Below, piece by piece: positions 1 to 8,983 of a DNA stretch of 64,000 nt. The position numbers were made by a program, and so were the translations under genes. Every line of letters begins with the position of its first letter. Position 1 is the stretch's first letter. Location: assembly GCA_947088865.1 (NCBI GenBank), contig CAMUHY010000017.1, forward strand, positions 1 through 64,000. The letters are read 5' to 3'. This DNA comes from an uncultured Eubacterium sp. Its GTDB lineage: Bacteria > Bacillota > Clostridia > Lachnospirales > Lachnospiraceae. The notes under the pieces were generated by a model, which was not told where the DNA came from, ran no database searches, and saw only the letters and a program-made list of their open reading frames with translations.

Positions 1-60
1 AGTCGGTAGAGCAGAGGACTGAAAATCCTCGTGTCGCTGGTTCGATTCCGGCTCTAGGCA
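1..60 (+). tRNA. tRNA-Phe (GAA), 3' part
   Basis: The 5' end of the gene lies outside the window. The anticodon stem GAGGA/TCCTC encloses the loop CTGAAAA, giving anticodon GAA (Phe). The T arm GCTGG-TTCGATT-CCGGC follows, then the acceptor strand TCTAGGC and discriminator A at 60. The next bases are CTA, so the CCA end is not encoded. About 13 nt (acceptor 5' strand and start of the D arm) are missing. Confidence 0.93.
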
Positions 61-71
61 CTAATTATTGT

Positions 72-110
72 AAAGAGACATTGAAAATTTCAATGTCTCT
101 TTATTTTTTT
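72..110 (+). terminator. Rho-independent terminator after tRNA-Phe
   Basis: A near-perfect inverted repeat (72-86 with 88-102, core AAGAGACATTG/CAATGTCTCTT) is followed by a T-rich run at 101-110. It ends the tRNA transcript. Confidence 0.85.
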
Positions 111-203
111 GCATACAGAAAAATTTATTTTGCAATAGACCTTTTTAAGAATGAAATCGTAAATACAGCGTAGAATAATGGAATATTGGAATATCACAAG
201 AAA

Positions 204-232
204 TTTACAAATAAAAAGTGATATGATATAAT
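204..232 (+). promoter_or_regulatory. Sigma-A-type promoter for the L,D-transpeptidase
   Basis: TTTACA (204-209), a 17-nt spacer and TATAAT (227-232), preceded by TG for an extended -10. The rest of the 111-349 gap is AT-rich with no other recognisable feature. Confidence 0.55.
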
Positions 233-349
233 AGCCACAATAAAGTTGTATTACAGAATAAAATATATTATATAAAATAGCCATAATACAATTTATATTT
301 GAACAAGAAAATAAATTTTTAATATACGCATATAAAGAATGGAGAAATT

Positions 350-1381
350 ATGAGTAAAGGCAATATTAATTATAAATATCTTAGAAGGAGAAAAAGTTGG
401 CTTAGAAGAAACCTTGCCACAGTTATAGCAGTTATATTAATTTTATTTATTATTGTTGTGTGTGGCGTCATTGCATCAATGAAAATTTTTAATTATGGCA
501 TTTTTAAACCAACTCAAACACAGCCAACACCTGTGAAAACACAAGAAGAATCAACGACGGCTAAAGATGTTGTCTGGATAGAAGATAAGGAAAATATAGA
601 AGAAAAAGTAAATTATACACCGCCGGAAGATGTGTCATTACCATATTTTATTATGGTTAATAGAGCGGCTAATTGTGTGACAGTTTATGGAATTGATAAA
701 GAGGGCAATTATACAATTCCAGTTATAGCTTTTGCGGCTTCTTGTGGTCGTGAAGGAAATGAAACTATTGTTGGTGAAAATTATACAACGACAGATAAAT
801 ATGAGTGGAGACTTATGGTAGATGGAACGTATGGACATTATGCGTTTCGTATTGATGGAGGTTATTTATTTCATTCTGTTCCTTATATGGCGACGGACAA
901 CAACACATTGGAAGAGGGAGAATTTAATAAACTTGGCTCGTTTGCTTCGCTTGGCTGTGTAAGAATGTGCGTAAGAGATGTAAAATGGTTATATGATAAT
1001 TGCCCATCAGGAACAAAAGTTACAATATATGATAATGAAAGTAATCCTGGACCTCTTGGCAAACCAGAGACTATAAAAATTCCAGAGGATAGTCCTAATA
1101 AAGGCTGGGACCCTACCGACCCAAATGAAAACAATCCATGGTTAAAATCAAAAGCAGCTATTAAAAATGCAAAAAATATTACTACAAAAGTAGGTGTAAA
1201 AGTAGATTTGAAAAAAGATGTTACAGCAGTAGATACGTGTGGTAATGATATATCTGCAAAAGTTCAAACGATTGGCAAATATACGTTTGATATGGCAGGT
1301 GAATATGAAATTAAATATAAAGTAACCGATGCAATTGGAAGTACAGCAATAGAGACAATAAAGCTTATTGTTGAAGAATAA
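350..1381 (+). CDS. Membrane-anchored L,D-transpeptidase (YkuD domain)
   Basis: A 343-aa peptidoglycan-crosslinking enzyme acting outside the membrane. A basic N-terminus and one transmembrane segment (about residues 22-44) anchor it; a Pro/Thr-rich spacer follows. The YkuD catalytic domain spans about residues 95-230, with His175 (FHSVPY) and the hallmark SLGCVRM around nucleophile Cys203. In most relatives the motif reads S-H-G-C-V-R, so Leu in place of His is a mild deviation. The C-terminal 70 residues look like an Ig-like surface module (GEYEIKYKVTD, DUF5011-type). GGAGA lies just upstream of the ATG at 350. It is probably monocistronic. The family call is firm; 3-3 crosslinking is inferred from the family. 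Confidence 0.88.
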   Translation: MSKGNINYKYLRRRKSWLRRNLATVIAVILILFIIVVCGVIASMKIFNYGIFKPTQTQPTPVKTQEESTTAKDVVWIEDKENIEEKVNYTPPEDVSLPYFIMVNRAANCVTVYGIDKEGNYTIPVIAFAASCGREGNETIVGENYTTTDKYEWRLMVDGTYGHYAFRIDGGYLFHSVPYMATDNNTLEEGEFNKLGSFASLGCVRMCVRDVKWLYDNCPSGTKVTIYDNESNPGPLGKPETIKIPEDSPNKGWDPTDPNENNPWLKSKAAIKNAKNITTKVGVKVDLKKDVTAVDTCGNDISAKVQTIGKYTFDMAGEYEIKYKVTDAIGSTAIETIKLIVEE

Positions 1382-1481
1382 AACAAAACTATATTTGAAA
1401 TAAAAATAAATAATAAAATCAATAAATATATTAAAAATACAAATAAACGAAAAATAATATCGTTAAAGTCAGGAACAGGCA

Positions 1482-2912
1482 ATGAGTGATATACTTGATA
1501 GACTGGAACAATTAAAAAATGATGATATGGTTCCTATGCACATGCCCGGAGCAAAGCGAAATATGGATATTTGTTCTATGCAAAATCCATATGGTATCGA
1601 TATAACAGAGATAGATGGATTTGATAATTTTCATAATCCTACTGGAATAATAAAATGTGGATTTGAGAGAGCTGCAAAGTTGTTTGGGGCAAAAGAAAGC
1701 CTTTTTTTAATTAATGGGAGCAGTGCAGGAATATTGTCCGCAATATGTGGTGCGACAAATCGCGGTGATAAAATTATTGTTGCGCGCAATGTTCATTGCT
1801 CTGTTATTCATGCAATATATCTTAATGAATTAAGACCATTATATGTTTATCCCAAAGTAGTAGATGCATATTGTGGGATATATGGCGCTGTTAATCCAGA
1901 TGATATACAAAAGCTATTTGCAAGTAATGAAAAGGTTTCTGCCGTAGTTATCACATCACCAACTTATGAGGGAATGGTATCCGATATAAAAAAAATATCG
2001 GATATTGTACATAAACATGGTGCAGTTTTAATTGTAGATGAAGCACATGGAGCGCATTTTCATTTTCATGAGGAGTTTCCAACAAGCGCTGTTTGCTGCG
2101 GTGCAGATTTAGTGATACAAAGTATCCATAAGACATTGCCGGCATTGACACAGACAGCGTTATTACATATATGCAGTGATATTGTAAATGTTGAAAAAGT
2201 AAAAATGTATTGGAATATATATCAGACAACAAGTCCTTCTTATATTTTGATGGCAAGTATTGACCGATGTATTACAATTATTGAACAAGACGGGAAGCAA
2301 TTGTATGCACAATATATTTATCGATTATTAAATCTTAGAAATGAAATGAAAAAACTTCATTATATAAAATTAATAGATACAGACGATATTTCAAAAATAG
2401 TACTTTGCGTAAAAAATGGCAAAGTATTTTATAATGTTATAAAAAATATTTATCATATCCAATTAGAGATGGCGTCTTTACATTATGTAATAGCCATGAC
2501 AAGTGTTTGTGATACAGACGAATATTATAATCGATTTTTATATGCGTTGAAAAGTCTTGATAAAAAAGAAATGGAAATACCAAATCATTTAAGAATAATT
2601 GAAAATATAGATGTAGTGGAAGCAAAAACATGTATTACGATATATGATGCGTTAAATAAATCTTTTTCTGGAAAATGTGAACGTGTTAAGTTAAAAAATT
2701 CAGTAGGAAGAGTAGCGTGTAAAAGTGTTTGTTTTTATCCTCCAGGTATTAATCTTATTAATCCAGGAGAGCTTATTACAGAACATCTTGTTAAAAAAAT
2801 TCAAGATGGACTGATAAATGGGTTAGAAGTAATCGGATTAGAGATAGATAATAGTATCAATAAAATGGATTTAAAAATAGATGATGAGGTACATATTTTA
2901 TGCCTGAAATAG
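1482..2912 (+). CDS. PLP-dependent Orn/Lys/Arg decarboxylase family protein (YaaO-like)
   Basis: A 476-aa fold-type I PLP enzyme of the group that includes B. subtilis YaaO/SpeA. VDEAHGAHF supplies the cofactor-binding Asp, and SIHKTLPALTQTA carries the expected Schiff-base Lys217. The C-terminal third holds the small-domain segment SFYPPGI-like (CFYPPGINLINPGE), typical of the family. It opens the conserved Firmicutes cluster leading to holB and rsmI, and its last 13 nt overlap the next gene, implying translational coupling. Substrate cannot be told from sequence: arginine, lysine or another amino acid are all possible, and cluster members in Clostridia are often uncharacterised. Confidence 0.85.
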   Translation: MSDILDRLEQLKNDDMVPMHMPGAKRNMDICSMQNPYGIDITEIDGFDNFHNPTGIIKCGFERAAKLFGAKESLFLINGSSAGILSAICGATNRGDKIIVARNVHCSVIHAIYLNELRPLYVYPKVVDAYCGIYGAVNPDDIQKLFASNEKVSAVVITSPTYEGMVSDIKKISDIVHKHGAVLIVDEAHGAHFHFHEEFPTSAVCCGADLVIQSIHKTLPALTQTALLHICSDIVNVEKVKMYWNIYQTTSPSYILMASIDRCITIIEQDGKQLYAQYIYRLLNLRNEMKKLHYIKLIDTDDISKIVLCVKNGKVFYNVIKNIYHIQLEMASLHYVIAMTSVCDTDEYYNRFLYALKSLDKKEMEIPNHLRIIENIDVVEAKTCITIYDALNKSFSGKCERVKLKNSVGRVACKSVCFYPPGINLINPGELITEHLVKKIQDGLINGLEVIGLEIDNSINKMDLKIDDEVHILCLK

Positions 2913-3490
2913 TATTTATAATGGGGAAAAGCGCGTCTGGAAAAGATAAGATATATAAAAATTTATTAAATGATGATGAATTGAATTTAAAACCCATAAT
3001 CATGTATACAACAAGACCTATGAGGGTAGGGGAAAAAAATGGAGTAGAATATTATTATGTCACCGATAAATTTGCTGATGATATGGTAGAGCAAAACAAG
3101 ATTGTTGAAATGAGAAGTTACCATACTGTTTGTGGTGTATGGCGATATTTTACAGTTGATGATGGGCAAATTAATTTGTACAATAAAGACAAGTATATTG
3201 TTATAGGTACGCTTGAAGCTTATGAAAAATACTGTCAATATTATGGAAATGAACATTTTTTGCCGATATATATAGAAGTGGATGACGGCTTGCGTCTTAG
3301 CAGGGCTCTGCACAGAGAAATGAAACAAAAAGAGCCGCGATATGATGAAATGTGCAGAAGATACCTTGCAGATATGAACGATTTTGCCGAAGAAAATATT
3401 GAGAAAAATCATATTAAAGTAAGATATTATAATAATGGAGAATTAAGTGATTGTATAAATAATATAAAAGCTGCTATCAAAAAAATGTAA
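2900..3490 (+). CDS. Guanylate kinase-like nucleotide kinase
   Basis: A 196-aa P-loop kinase. The Walker A segment GKSASGKD (residues 9-16) and the GMP-binding signature TTRPMRVGEKNGVEYYYV are guanylate-kinase features, and the length is close to bacterial Gmk. It sits where B. subtilis has tmk in the equivalent cluster. Because the C-terminal half is divergent and the essential gmk is usually elsewhere (next to rpoZ/coaBC), this is probably a second Gmk-type paralogue. It overlaps the preceding decarboxylase gene by 13 nt. Confidence 0.8.
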   Translation: MPEIVFIMGKSASGKDKIYKNLLNDDELNLKPIIMYTTRPMRVGEKNGVEYYYVTDKFADDMVEQNKIVEMRSYHTVCGVWRYFTVDDGQINLYNKDKYIVIGTLEAYEKYCQYYGNEHFLPIYIEVDDGLRLSRALHREMKQKEPRYDEMCRRYLADMNDFAEENIEKNHIKVRYYNNGELSDCINNIKAAIKKM

Positions 3491-3541
3491 TATATTAAAA
3501 AAATTTAATTTGAATTTTTTATATAATAAATAACAGTATTA

Positions 3542-3571
3542 TTGGTATTCTTTGGAAGAATATGTTATAAT
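3542..3571 (+). promoter_or_regulatory. Internal promoter before yaaR-holB
   Basis: TTGGTA (3542-3547), an 18-nt spacer and TATAAT (3566-3571) with an upstream TG (extended -10). It lies in the 200-nt gap that separates the first two cluster genes from the rest, so the downstream genes can be expressed separately. Confidence 0.5.
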
Positions 3572-3693
3572 TATTAGGATAAGGCTATTGTAAAAATTTG
3601 TATAATCATTTTGTTTTCACATTAAAATAATTATAAAGTAAATCCGCTTTTATGTAACTTGTGGTGTGGGTTGAGCAAGAATGGAGGATTTTT

Positions 3694-4140
3694 ATGGATA
3701 TTAAGATAAATGACGTATCTATGGCACAGCAACAAATTGAAAATAAGCAGGGAAGTTCATCTTCAAGCGATGAAAATTTTAAGTTTACGTTGATAAGTAA
3801 TATTAAAGAAAAAGACCTTCAAGTTAAATTGAAGGATATGATAGAGCAAATCAATGACCAAGGCGATAAGATTGCAAAGCATATGGATATTAAAGATATG
3901 AGAAGATATCGCCAATTGGTTAAAGGTTTTATGAATGAGATTGTGTCAAGGTCACATGAATTTTCAAGAGAAAACTTCCTTGACAGGCGAGGCAGACATA
4001 GGGTATATGGTATCGTAAAGCTTGTTGACAAAAATCTTGATGATTTGGCAGAGGAGCTTATGAAAGAAGAAAAAGACCATCTTGCTATCGTCAGTAGAAT
4101 TGATGATATTAGAGGGCTATTGTTGGATATAACAACGTAA
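3694..4140 (+). CDS. yaaR: YaaR family protein (DUF327)
   Basis: A 148-aa mostly helical cytoplasmic protein of the YaaR/DUF327 family, whose biochemical role is not established. The start at 3694 is preferred because GGAGG at 3683-3687 is 6 nt upstream; a longer in-frame GTG start at 3661 would place the ribosome site inside the coding region. The C-terminal part ([15 protein letters not shown], followed by [10 protein letters not shown]) is the conserved core. It is followed after 54 nt by holB, as in B. subtilis. The c-di-AMP receptor gene darA, which usually precedes yaaR, is absent. Confidence 0.82.
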   Translation: MDIKINDVSMAQQQIENKQGSSSSSDENFKFTLISNIKEKDLQVKLKDMIEQINDQGDKIAKHMDIKDMRRYRQLVKGFMNEIVSRSHEFSRENFLDRRGRHRVYGIVKLVDKNLDDLAEELMKEEKDHLAIVSRIDDIRGLLLDITT

Positions 4141-4194
4141 GATATAAAAGGATTATAAAATAAACGTAATATTTATTATAAGGATGGTGATGGT

Positions 4195-5187
4195 ATGAGT
4201 ACATATGCTGATATTTATGGACATAATGATATAAAGGAACATTTACAAAAATGTATTGAATTAAAAAAGGTATCTCATGCGTACATCTTTAATGGTGGTT
4301 TAGGTTCTGGAAAAAAAACGATGGCGGCATTGTTTGCTAAAGCATTGCAATGTGAAGAAGGCAAAGCGCAGCCTTGTGGAAAGTGTCATTCATGTATACA
4401 GGCAGATTCTAAAAATCAGCCTGATATTATATGGGTTGGACATGAAAAGGTTGGCAGTATTGGTGTTGATGATATAAGGCAGCAATTGGTTGGTGATATG
4501 CAGATAAAGCCATACCATAGCCAGTATAAAATATATATTATTGATGAAGCTGAAAAATTGACTGTTCAGGCACAAAATACGCTTTTAAAGACAATTGAAG
4601 AACCACCAGAATATGGAATTATTATACTGTTGACAACAAATGCAGATATATTTTTGCAGACCGTGCTTTCAAGATGTGTAAGAATTGATTTTAAACCGAT
4701 AAGTGATGATTTGGTAGAACAATTTATAAAAGAACATTACACTATTAGCAATTATGAAGTACAGTTTGCAACAGCATTTGCACAGGGAAATATTGGGCGT
4801 GCAATCGCAGCAATTGATTCACAAGATTTTAAAGAATTGAAAAAAAGTGTGTTGAATATTGTAAGATATGCAAAAGAAATGAGTACAACACAGATATTAG
4901 CTGAAGTCAAAAATATAATGAATTATAAAAACAATATAGATGATTATCTTGATTTGATAGCGATGTGGTATAGAGATGTGTTGTTGTTTAAGAGTACAAA
5001 CAATGCTAATAAAGTGATATTTAAAGAAGAATTGCTTTTAATTAAGTCGCATTCTTCCCAATATTCTTATATGGGATTGGAAGAGATATTAAATGCCATT
5101 GATAAAGTAAAAATCCGATTAAAAGCAAATGTAAAATTTGATTTGACGATAGAGCTTATGATAATGACAATCAAAGATGCAATGTAA
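4195..5187 (+). CDS. holB: DNA polymerase III subunit delta'
   Basis: A 330-aa clamp-loader AAA+ protein. Visible features are a P-loop-like GGLGSGKKT near residues 36-44, the zinc module CEEGKAQPCGKCHSC, the Walker B-like YIIDEAEKLTVQAQNTLLKTIEEPP segment (split here by description only), and the SRC motif VLSRCVRIDF. All are standard for delta'. It loads the sliding clamp at replication forks. Position between yaaR and ricT matches the conserved Firmicutes order. Confidence 0.92.
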   Translation: MSTYADIYGHNDIKEHLQKCIELKKVSHAYIFNGGLGSGKKTMAALFAKALQCEEGKAQPCGKCHSCIQADSKNQPDIIWVGHEKVGSIGVDDIRQQLVGDMQIKPYHSQYKIYIIDEAEKLTVQAQNTLLKTIEEPPEYGIIILLTTNADIFLQTVLSRCVRIDFKPISDDLVEQFIKEHYTISNYEVQFATAFAQGNIGRAIAAIDSQDFKELKKSVLNIVRYAKEMSTTQILAEVKNIMNYKNNIDDYLDLIAMWYRDVLLFKSTNNANKVIFKEELLLIKSHSSQYSYMGLEEILNAIDKVKIRLKANVKFDLTIELMIMTIKDAM

Positions 5188-5301
5188 ATTAAAAGATTAT
5201 TAGGGGCAGTTGATGATTTATAATTGATTGTTGATTGTTAATATAAAAGAATAGAAATGAAAGCGAATAATAATTATAAGAGAATTGGAGAATATAAATA
5301 G

Positions 5302-6219
5302 ATGACAAAGGTTATTGGTGTACGTTTTAGGCAGGCAGGTAAAATTTATTACTTTTCGCCAGGAATGTATGATGATATTGTGGCGGGGCAACATGTTATT
5401 GTGGAAACTGCCAGAGGTGTGGAATATGGCAATGTTGTGCTTGGCATAAGAGAAATTGAAGATGAGTGTGTTGTGCAGCCACTTAAAGCAGTTATAAGAG
5501 TAGCAACACCAGAGGATGATGAAAAAGAAGCTGTCAATCGAGAAAAAGAGAAAGAGGCATTTAAAATATGTCTTGAAAAGATTAAGAAACATAATCTTGA
5601 TATGAAGCTTATCCATGTAGAGTATACGTTTGACAATAATAAAGTATTATTTTATTTTACTGCAGATGGAAGAATTGATTTTAGGGAATTGGTTAAAGAT
5701 TTAGCCTCTGTATTTAGGACAAGGATTGAGTTAAGACAAATTGGCGTGCGTGACGAAGCAAAACTTATGGGAGGTATTGGCGTATGCGGAAGACCACTGT
5801 GCTGTGCCACCTATATGCCAGAATTTGTCCCTGTTTCAATAAAGATGGCAAAAGACCAAAATTTATCATTGAATCCTACAAAGATTTCAGGCGTATGCGG
5901 AAGATTGATGTGTTGTTTAAATAATGAAAATGAAACATATGCAGAATTAACCAATAATTTGCCAAGTGTGGGTGATTTGGTGACGACTCCTGAAAAAATG
6001 AAAGGAGAAGTCTCAAGCGTTAGCGTATTAAGACAGACCGTAAAAGTTATTGTCAATTTAGATAATGATGAAAAAGAGATAAGAGAATATAATGTTTCTG
6101 ATTTAAAATTTAAGGCAAGACGTAAATATAATGGAAATGATAAGATTAATGATAAAGAATTAAAAGCATTGGAAGAGTTGGAAAAAAAGGAAGGAAATGC
6201 TCATATAAATGATGATTGA
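5302..6219 (+). CDS. ricT: PSP1-domain protein RicT (YaaT)
   Basis: A 305-aa protein with the PSP1 domain. In B. subtilis RicT works with RicA and RicF as a cysteine-rich Fe-S-associated complex that affects RNase Y-dependent mRNA maturation and developmental decisions. The diagnostic cysteines are seen in CGRPLCCATYMPEF and, 30 residues later, CGRLMCCLNNE. The N-terminus VIGVRFRQAGKIYYF is typical. It lies 114 nt after holB and overlaps the next gene by 11 nt. The YabA initiation-control gene that follows in Bacillus is missing here. Confidence 0.9.
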   Translation: MTKVIGVRFRQAGKIYYFSPGMYDDIVAGQHVIVETARGVEYGNVVLGIREIEDECVVQPLKAVIRVATPEDDEKEAVNREKEKEAFKICLEKIKKHNLDMKLIHVEYTFDNNKVLFYFTADGRIDFRELVKDLASVFRTRIELRQIGVRDEAKLMGGIGVCGRPLCCATYMPEFVPVSIKMAKDQNLSLNPTKISGVCGRLMCCLNNENETYAELTNNLPSVGDLVTTPEKMKGEVSSVSVLRQTVKVIVNLDNDEKEIREYNVSDLKFKARRKYNGNDKINDKELKALEELEKKEGNAHINDD

Positions 6220-6967
6220 TAAAAATTATGAAATGGGTGAGAATGAAAGACTTGACGACCTTCAATGCAATGGATATAAGTTGCTACAAAATACGGCGTG
6301 TTTTTGCTTCGGCATAGACGCCGTATTGTTATCTTCATTTGCAAAGGTTAAAGAAAATAATACACTCTTAGATATGTGTACAGGAAATGGCGTAATACCC
6401 ATTCTTATCAAGGGAAAAAATCCACAAAAAAAGGTACATTATACAGGTATTGAGATTCAAGAAACGAGCTATATTTTAGCAAATAAAAATATTTTATTAA
6501 ATGAATTATCACAAGATATTGATATTATAAAAGGAAATGTAAATAATTTAAAAAAATTCGTTGGAAATACGTTGTATGATGTGATAACATGTAATCCGCC
6601 TTATATGAATGAAAATCATGGCATGATTAATCCTGAAAGTGCTAAGGCAATTGCTAGACATGAGATATTATGTACCTTAGAAGATATTATTAGGGAGGCA
6701 TCAAAGCATTTAAAGGTTAAAGGTCGTATGTATATGGTACATAGACCGCGCAGGCTTGTGGAATTATTTTTGTTGATGGAACAGTATCATTTAGAACCTA
6801 AAGTGATGAGAATGGTTCATCCTTACATGGATAAAGCTGCAAATATGGTTTTGATTGAGGCAGTAAAATGCGGAAATAGACAGCTTCAAACGTTACCTCC
6901 ATTAATTGTATATAACCGTGATGGAAGTTATACAAGTGAGCTGCTGCAAATGTATAATGAAAAGTAA
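6209..6967 (+). CDS. tRNA1(Val) (adenine-37-N6)-methyltransferase family protein (YabB/TrmN6)
   Basis: A 252-aa class I SAM-dependent methyltransferase. Motif I is seen as LLDMCTGNGVIPIL and the catalytic N6-adenine motif as NPPYMNENHG; the protein has the family's usual length. It is predicted to modify A37 of a tRNA. The start overlaps the ricT stop region, and AAGGAAGG lies 14 nt upstream. In B. subtilis yabB also sits between ricT/yabA and rsmI, which supports the call. Confidence 0.87.
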   Translation: MMIDKNYEMGENERLDDLQCNGYKLLQNTACFCFGIDAVLLSSFAKVKENNTLLDMCTGNGVIPILIKGKNPQKKVHYTGIEIQETSYILANKNILLNELSQDIDIIKGNVNNLKKFVGNTLYDVITCNPPYMNENHGMINPESAKAIARHEILCTLEDIIREASKHLKVKGRMYMVHRPRRLVELFLLMEQYHLEPKVMRMVHPYMDKAANMVLIEAVKCGNRQLQTLPPLIVYNRDGSYTSELLQMYNEK

Positions 6968-7031
6968 CGTTTGTGAAAACATAAAATGGCTAAAAATGTA
7001 GTCCAGAAAATTATAGAAATGGGGATTCAAT

Positions 7032-7877
7032 TTGAAAGGAACATTATATTTGTGTGCTACTCCAATAGGAAATTTGGAAGACATTACTTATAGAGTATTA
7101 AGGATACTTCAAGAAGTTGATTTAATAGCGGCGGAGGATACAAGAAATAGTATTAAACTGTTAAATCATTTTAATATTAAAACGCCTATGACAAGCTATC
7201 ACGAATTTAATAAATTTGAGAAGGCAAAAGTTTTAGTTGATAAACTGAATTTGGGAGCAAATATAGCTTTAATTACCGATGCAGGAACACCTGGAATATC
7301 AGACCCCGGTGAAGAGTTGGTAAAACAATGTCACCAAGCAGGAATTACGGTAACGTCTCTTCCAGGTGCAGCAGCATGTGTTACAGCTTTAACAATGTCG
7401 GGACAAGCAACAAGAAGATTTGTGTTTGAAGCATTTTTGCCAACCGACAAAAAAGAGAGAAATTTCATTATAGATTCTTTAAGAAATGAAACAAGGACTA
7501 TTATTATATATGAAGCGCCACATAGATTGATAAAGACCTTGCATGAACTTGCTGATATTTTTGGACAAGATAGAGCATTGTCAATATGTAAGGAATTAAC
7601 GAAAAAATATGAAAATGTTATGATAACAAATTTTAAAGATGCCCTTGAGTATTATCAAACTAATGAGCCAAAGGGGGAATATGTGCTTGTAATTGCAGGA
7701 AAATCAAAAGAAACGCTTATAGAGGAAAGTAGGCAGCAGTGGGATACAATGAGCGTGGCAGAGCATGTTGAAATGTATATAAATAATGGCATGGATAAAA
7801 AAGAAGCAATGAAAGCTGCCGCAAAAGACAGAGGAGTTTCTAAACGAGATATCTATAATGAATTATTAGAGAATTAA
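7032..7877 (+). CDS. rsmI: 16S rRNA (cytidine-1402-2'-O)-methyltransferase
   Basis: A 281-aa tetrapyrrole-methylase-fold enzyme that 2'-O-methylates C1402 of 16S rRNA. Signatures are LYLCATPIGNLEDIT at the N-terminus, AAEDTRNS, ITDAGTPGISDPG and SLPGAAACVTAL. The start is a TTG at 7032 with a purine-rich GGGG site about 7 nt upstream; no suitable ATG exists before the conserved N-terminus. It is the last gene of the cluster; 65 nt separate it from the methyltransferase upstream. Confidence 0.93.
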   Translation: MKGTLYLCATPIGNLEDITYRVLRILQEVDLIAAEDTRNSIKLLNHFNIKTPMTSYHEFNKFEKAKVLVDKLNLGANIALITDAGTPGISDPGEELVKQCHQAGITVTSLPGAAACVTALTMSGQATRRFVFEAFLPTDKKERNFIIDSLRNETRTIIIYEAPHRLIKTLHELADIFGQDRALSICKELTKKYENVMITNFKDALEYYQTNEPKGEYVLVIAGKSKETLIEESRQQWDTMSVAEHVEMYINNGMDKKEAMKAAAKDRGVSKRDIYNELLEN

Positions 7878-8025
7878 GAAATTTAGGGCTTTGTATTCAG
7901 AATATATTTAAAATATTGTTTTAAAATAATTTTTAAATAAAGTATTATAGAAAAGCTTAGTAGAAATAATAAGATATAAAATGAATGATATTGTAGTAAA
8001 AAAAATATAGATAAAACAGGTAATC

Positions 8026-8049
8026 GTGTGAAAAATAAATTTTTCACAC
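8026..8049 (+). repeat. Family G hairpin (copy 1)
   Basis: A perfect 10-bp inverted repeat, GTGTGAAAAA / TTTTTCACAC with loop TAAA. An almost identical hairpin occurs at 59283-59308. Here it stands immediately before a family A leader and may act as the rsmI terminator. Confidence 0.6.
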
Positions 8050-8052
8050 AGC

Positions 8053-8134
8053 ACTTTGTGTCTGCACGTTGCTTGACACAAAGTTACTAAAAGAATCTAA
8101 AGATTCTTGCACAAAAAGCAGCGCAGAAATGAGG
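8053..8134 (+). promoter_or_regulatory. Family A pseudoknot leader (copy A1), upstream of nfo
   Basis: Stem 1 is ACTTTGTGTC (8053-8062) with GACACAAAGT (8075-8084). Its loop segment CGTTGCTT (8067-8074) is complementary to AAGCAGCG (8116-8123), 8 bp with one GU, giving an H-type pseudoknot. A third hairpin AGAATCT/AGATTCT lies between. The pairing ends a few nucleotides before the GAGG ribosome site (8131-8134). See copies at 20592, 41373, 44612, 53478 and 55771. Confidence 0.7.
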
Positions 8135-8140
8135 ATTAAT

Positions 8141-8983
8141 ATGTTAAAGATAGGTTGTCATTTATCAACAGCAAATGGATTTTTAAATATGGGAAAGGAA
8201 ATTATGGCATTGGGAGGCAATACATTTCAATTTTTTTCAAGAAATCCACGAGGTGGTTCTGCAAAGACAATTGATGAAGAGGATATTCGTAATTTTAAAG
8301 AATTTGCAAAGGAAAAAGGCATTGATATAATTTTAGCACATGCACCATATACATTAAATGCTTGTTCTAATGACCCTGATATCAGAGCCTTTGCAAAAAG
8401 AACGTTTGCCGATGATTTAGAACGAATGGAATATTTACCAAATAATATGTATAATTTTCATCCAGGAAGCCATATGAAACAAGGCGCTCAGACAGGTATA
8501 AAATATATTACTGAAATGTTAAATGAGCTGATAAAGCCAGAGCAAACAACGAAGGTGTTGTTAGAGACCATGTCTGGAAAAGGCTCGGAAGTGGGAAGAA
8601 CGTTTGAAGAAATCAGACAGATTATTGATGGCGTTGAGTTAAAAGACCATATTGGTGTCTGTCTGGATACTTGTCATATTTATGATGCAGGTTATGATAT
8701 TGTGGGAAATTTAGATGGAGTTTTAAAAGAATTTAATGAAGTTATAGGATTAGAGCGATTAAAAGCAGTACATCTCAATGATTCTAAGAATCCATTTGCC
8801 AGCCATAAGGATAGACATGAAAAGATTGGGGAGGGAAGCATTGGAATTAAAACGTTTACGTCAATTATTAATAATGCTGCTCTTAAAGAACTGCCTTTTT
8901 ATTTAGAGACACCAAATGAATTTGAAGGATATGCTAAGGAAATTGCACTTCTTAAGAGTTTGTACACATGTGAGACACAATGA
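8141..8983 (+). CDS. nfo: Deoxyribonuclease IV (AP endonuclease, Nfo/EndoIV family)
   Basis: A 280-aa TIM-barrel AP endonuclease for base-excision repair. Zinc-ligand motifs are present: HLSTANG near the N-terminus, [31 protein letters not shown], and [20 protein letters not shown]. The ATG at 8141 is chosen because GAGG lies 6 nt upstream and translation begins directly at the conserved strand LKIGCHLS; longer reading frames run through the family A leader and are not credible. The 3' end overlaps the convergent tetR gene by 32 nt. Confidence 0.94.
   Translation: MLKIGCHLSTANGFLNMGKEIMALGGNTFQFFSRNPRGGSAKTIDEEDIRNFKEFAKEKGIDIILAHAPYTLNACSNDPDIRAFAKRTFADDLERMEYLPNNMYNFHPGSHMKQGAQTGIKYITEMLNELIKPEQTTKVLLETMSGKGSEVGRTFEEIRQIIDGVELKDHIGVCLDTCHIYDAGYDIVGNLDGVLKEFNEVIGLERLKAVHLNDSKNPFASHKDRHEKIGEGSIGIKTFTSIINNAALKELPFYLETPNEFEGYAKEIALLKSLYTCETQ

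Noticed and set aside
8075-8105. TTGACA-like sequence inside family A leaders (CTTGACACAAAG) as a promoter -35
   Set aside because: No acceptable -10 follows at 16-18 nt in any copy, some copies read TTGTCA, and GACACAAA is the 3' strand of stem 1; real promoters lie upstream at 20482 and 41319.
8069-8140. Longer N-termini for nfo, the acetyltransferase (55774) and others
   Set aside because: These extensions translate the family A leader and start upstream of the GAGG site; conserved protein sequence begins at the later ATG.
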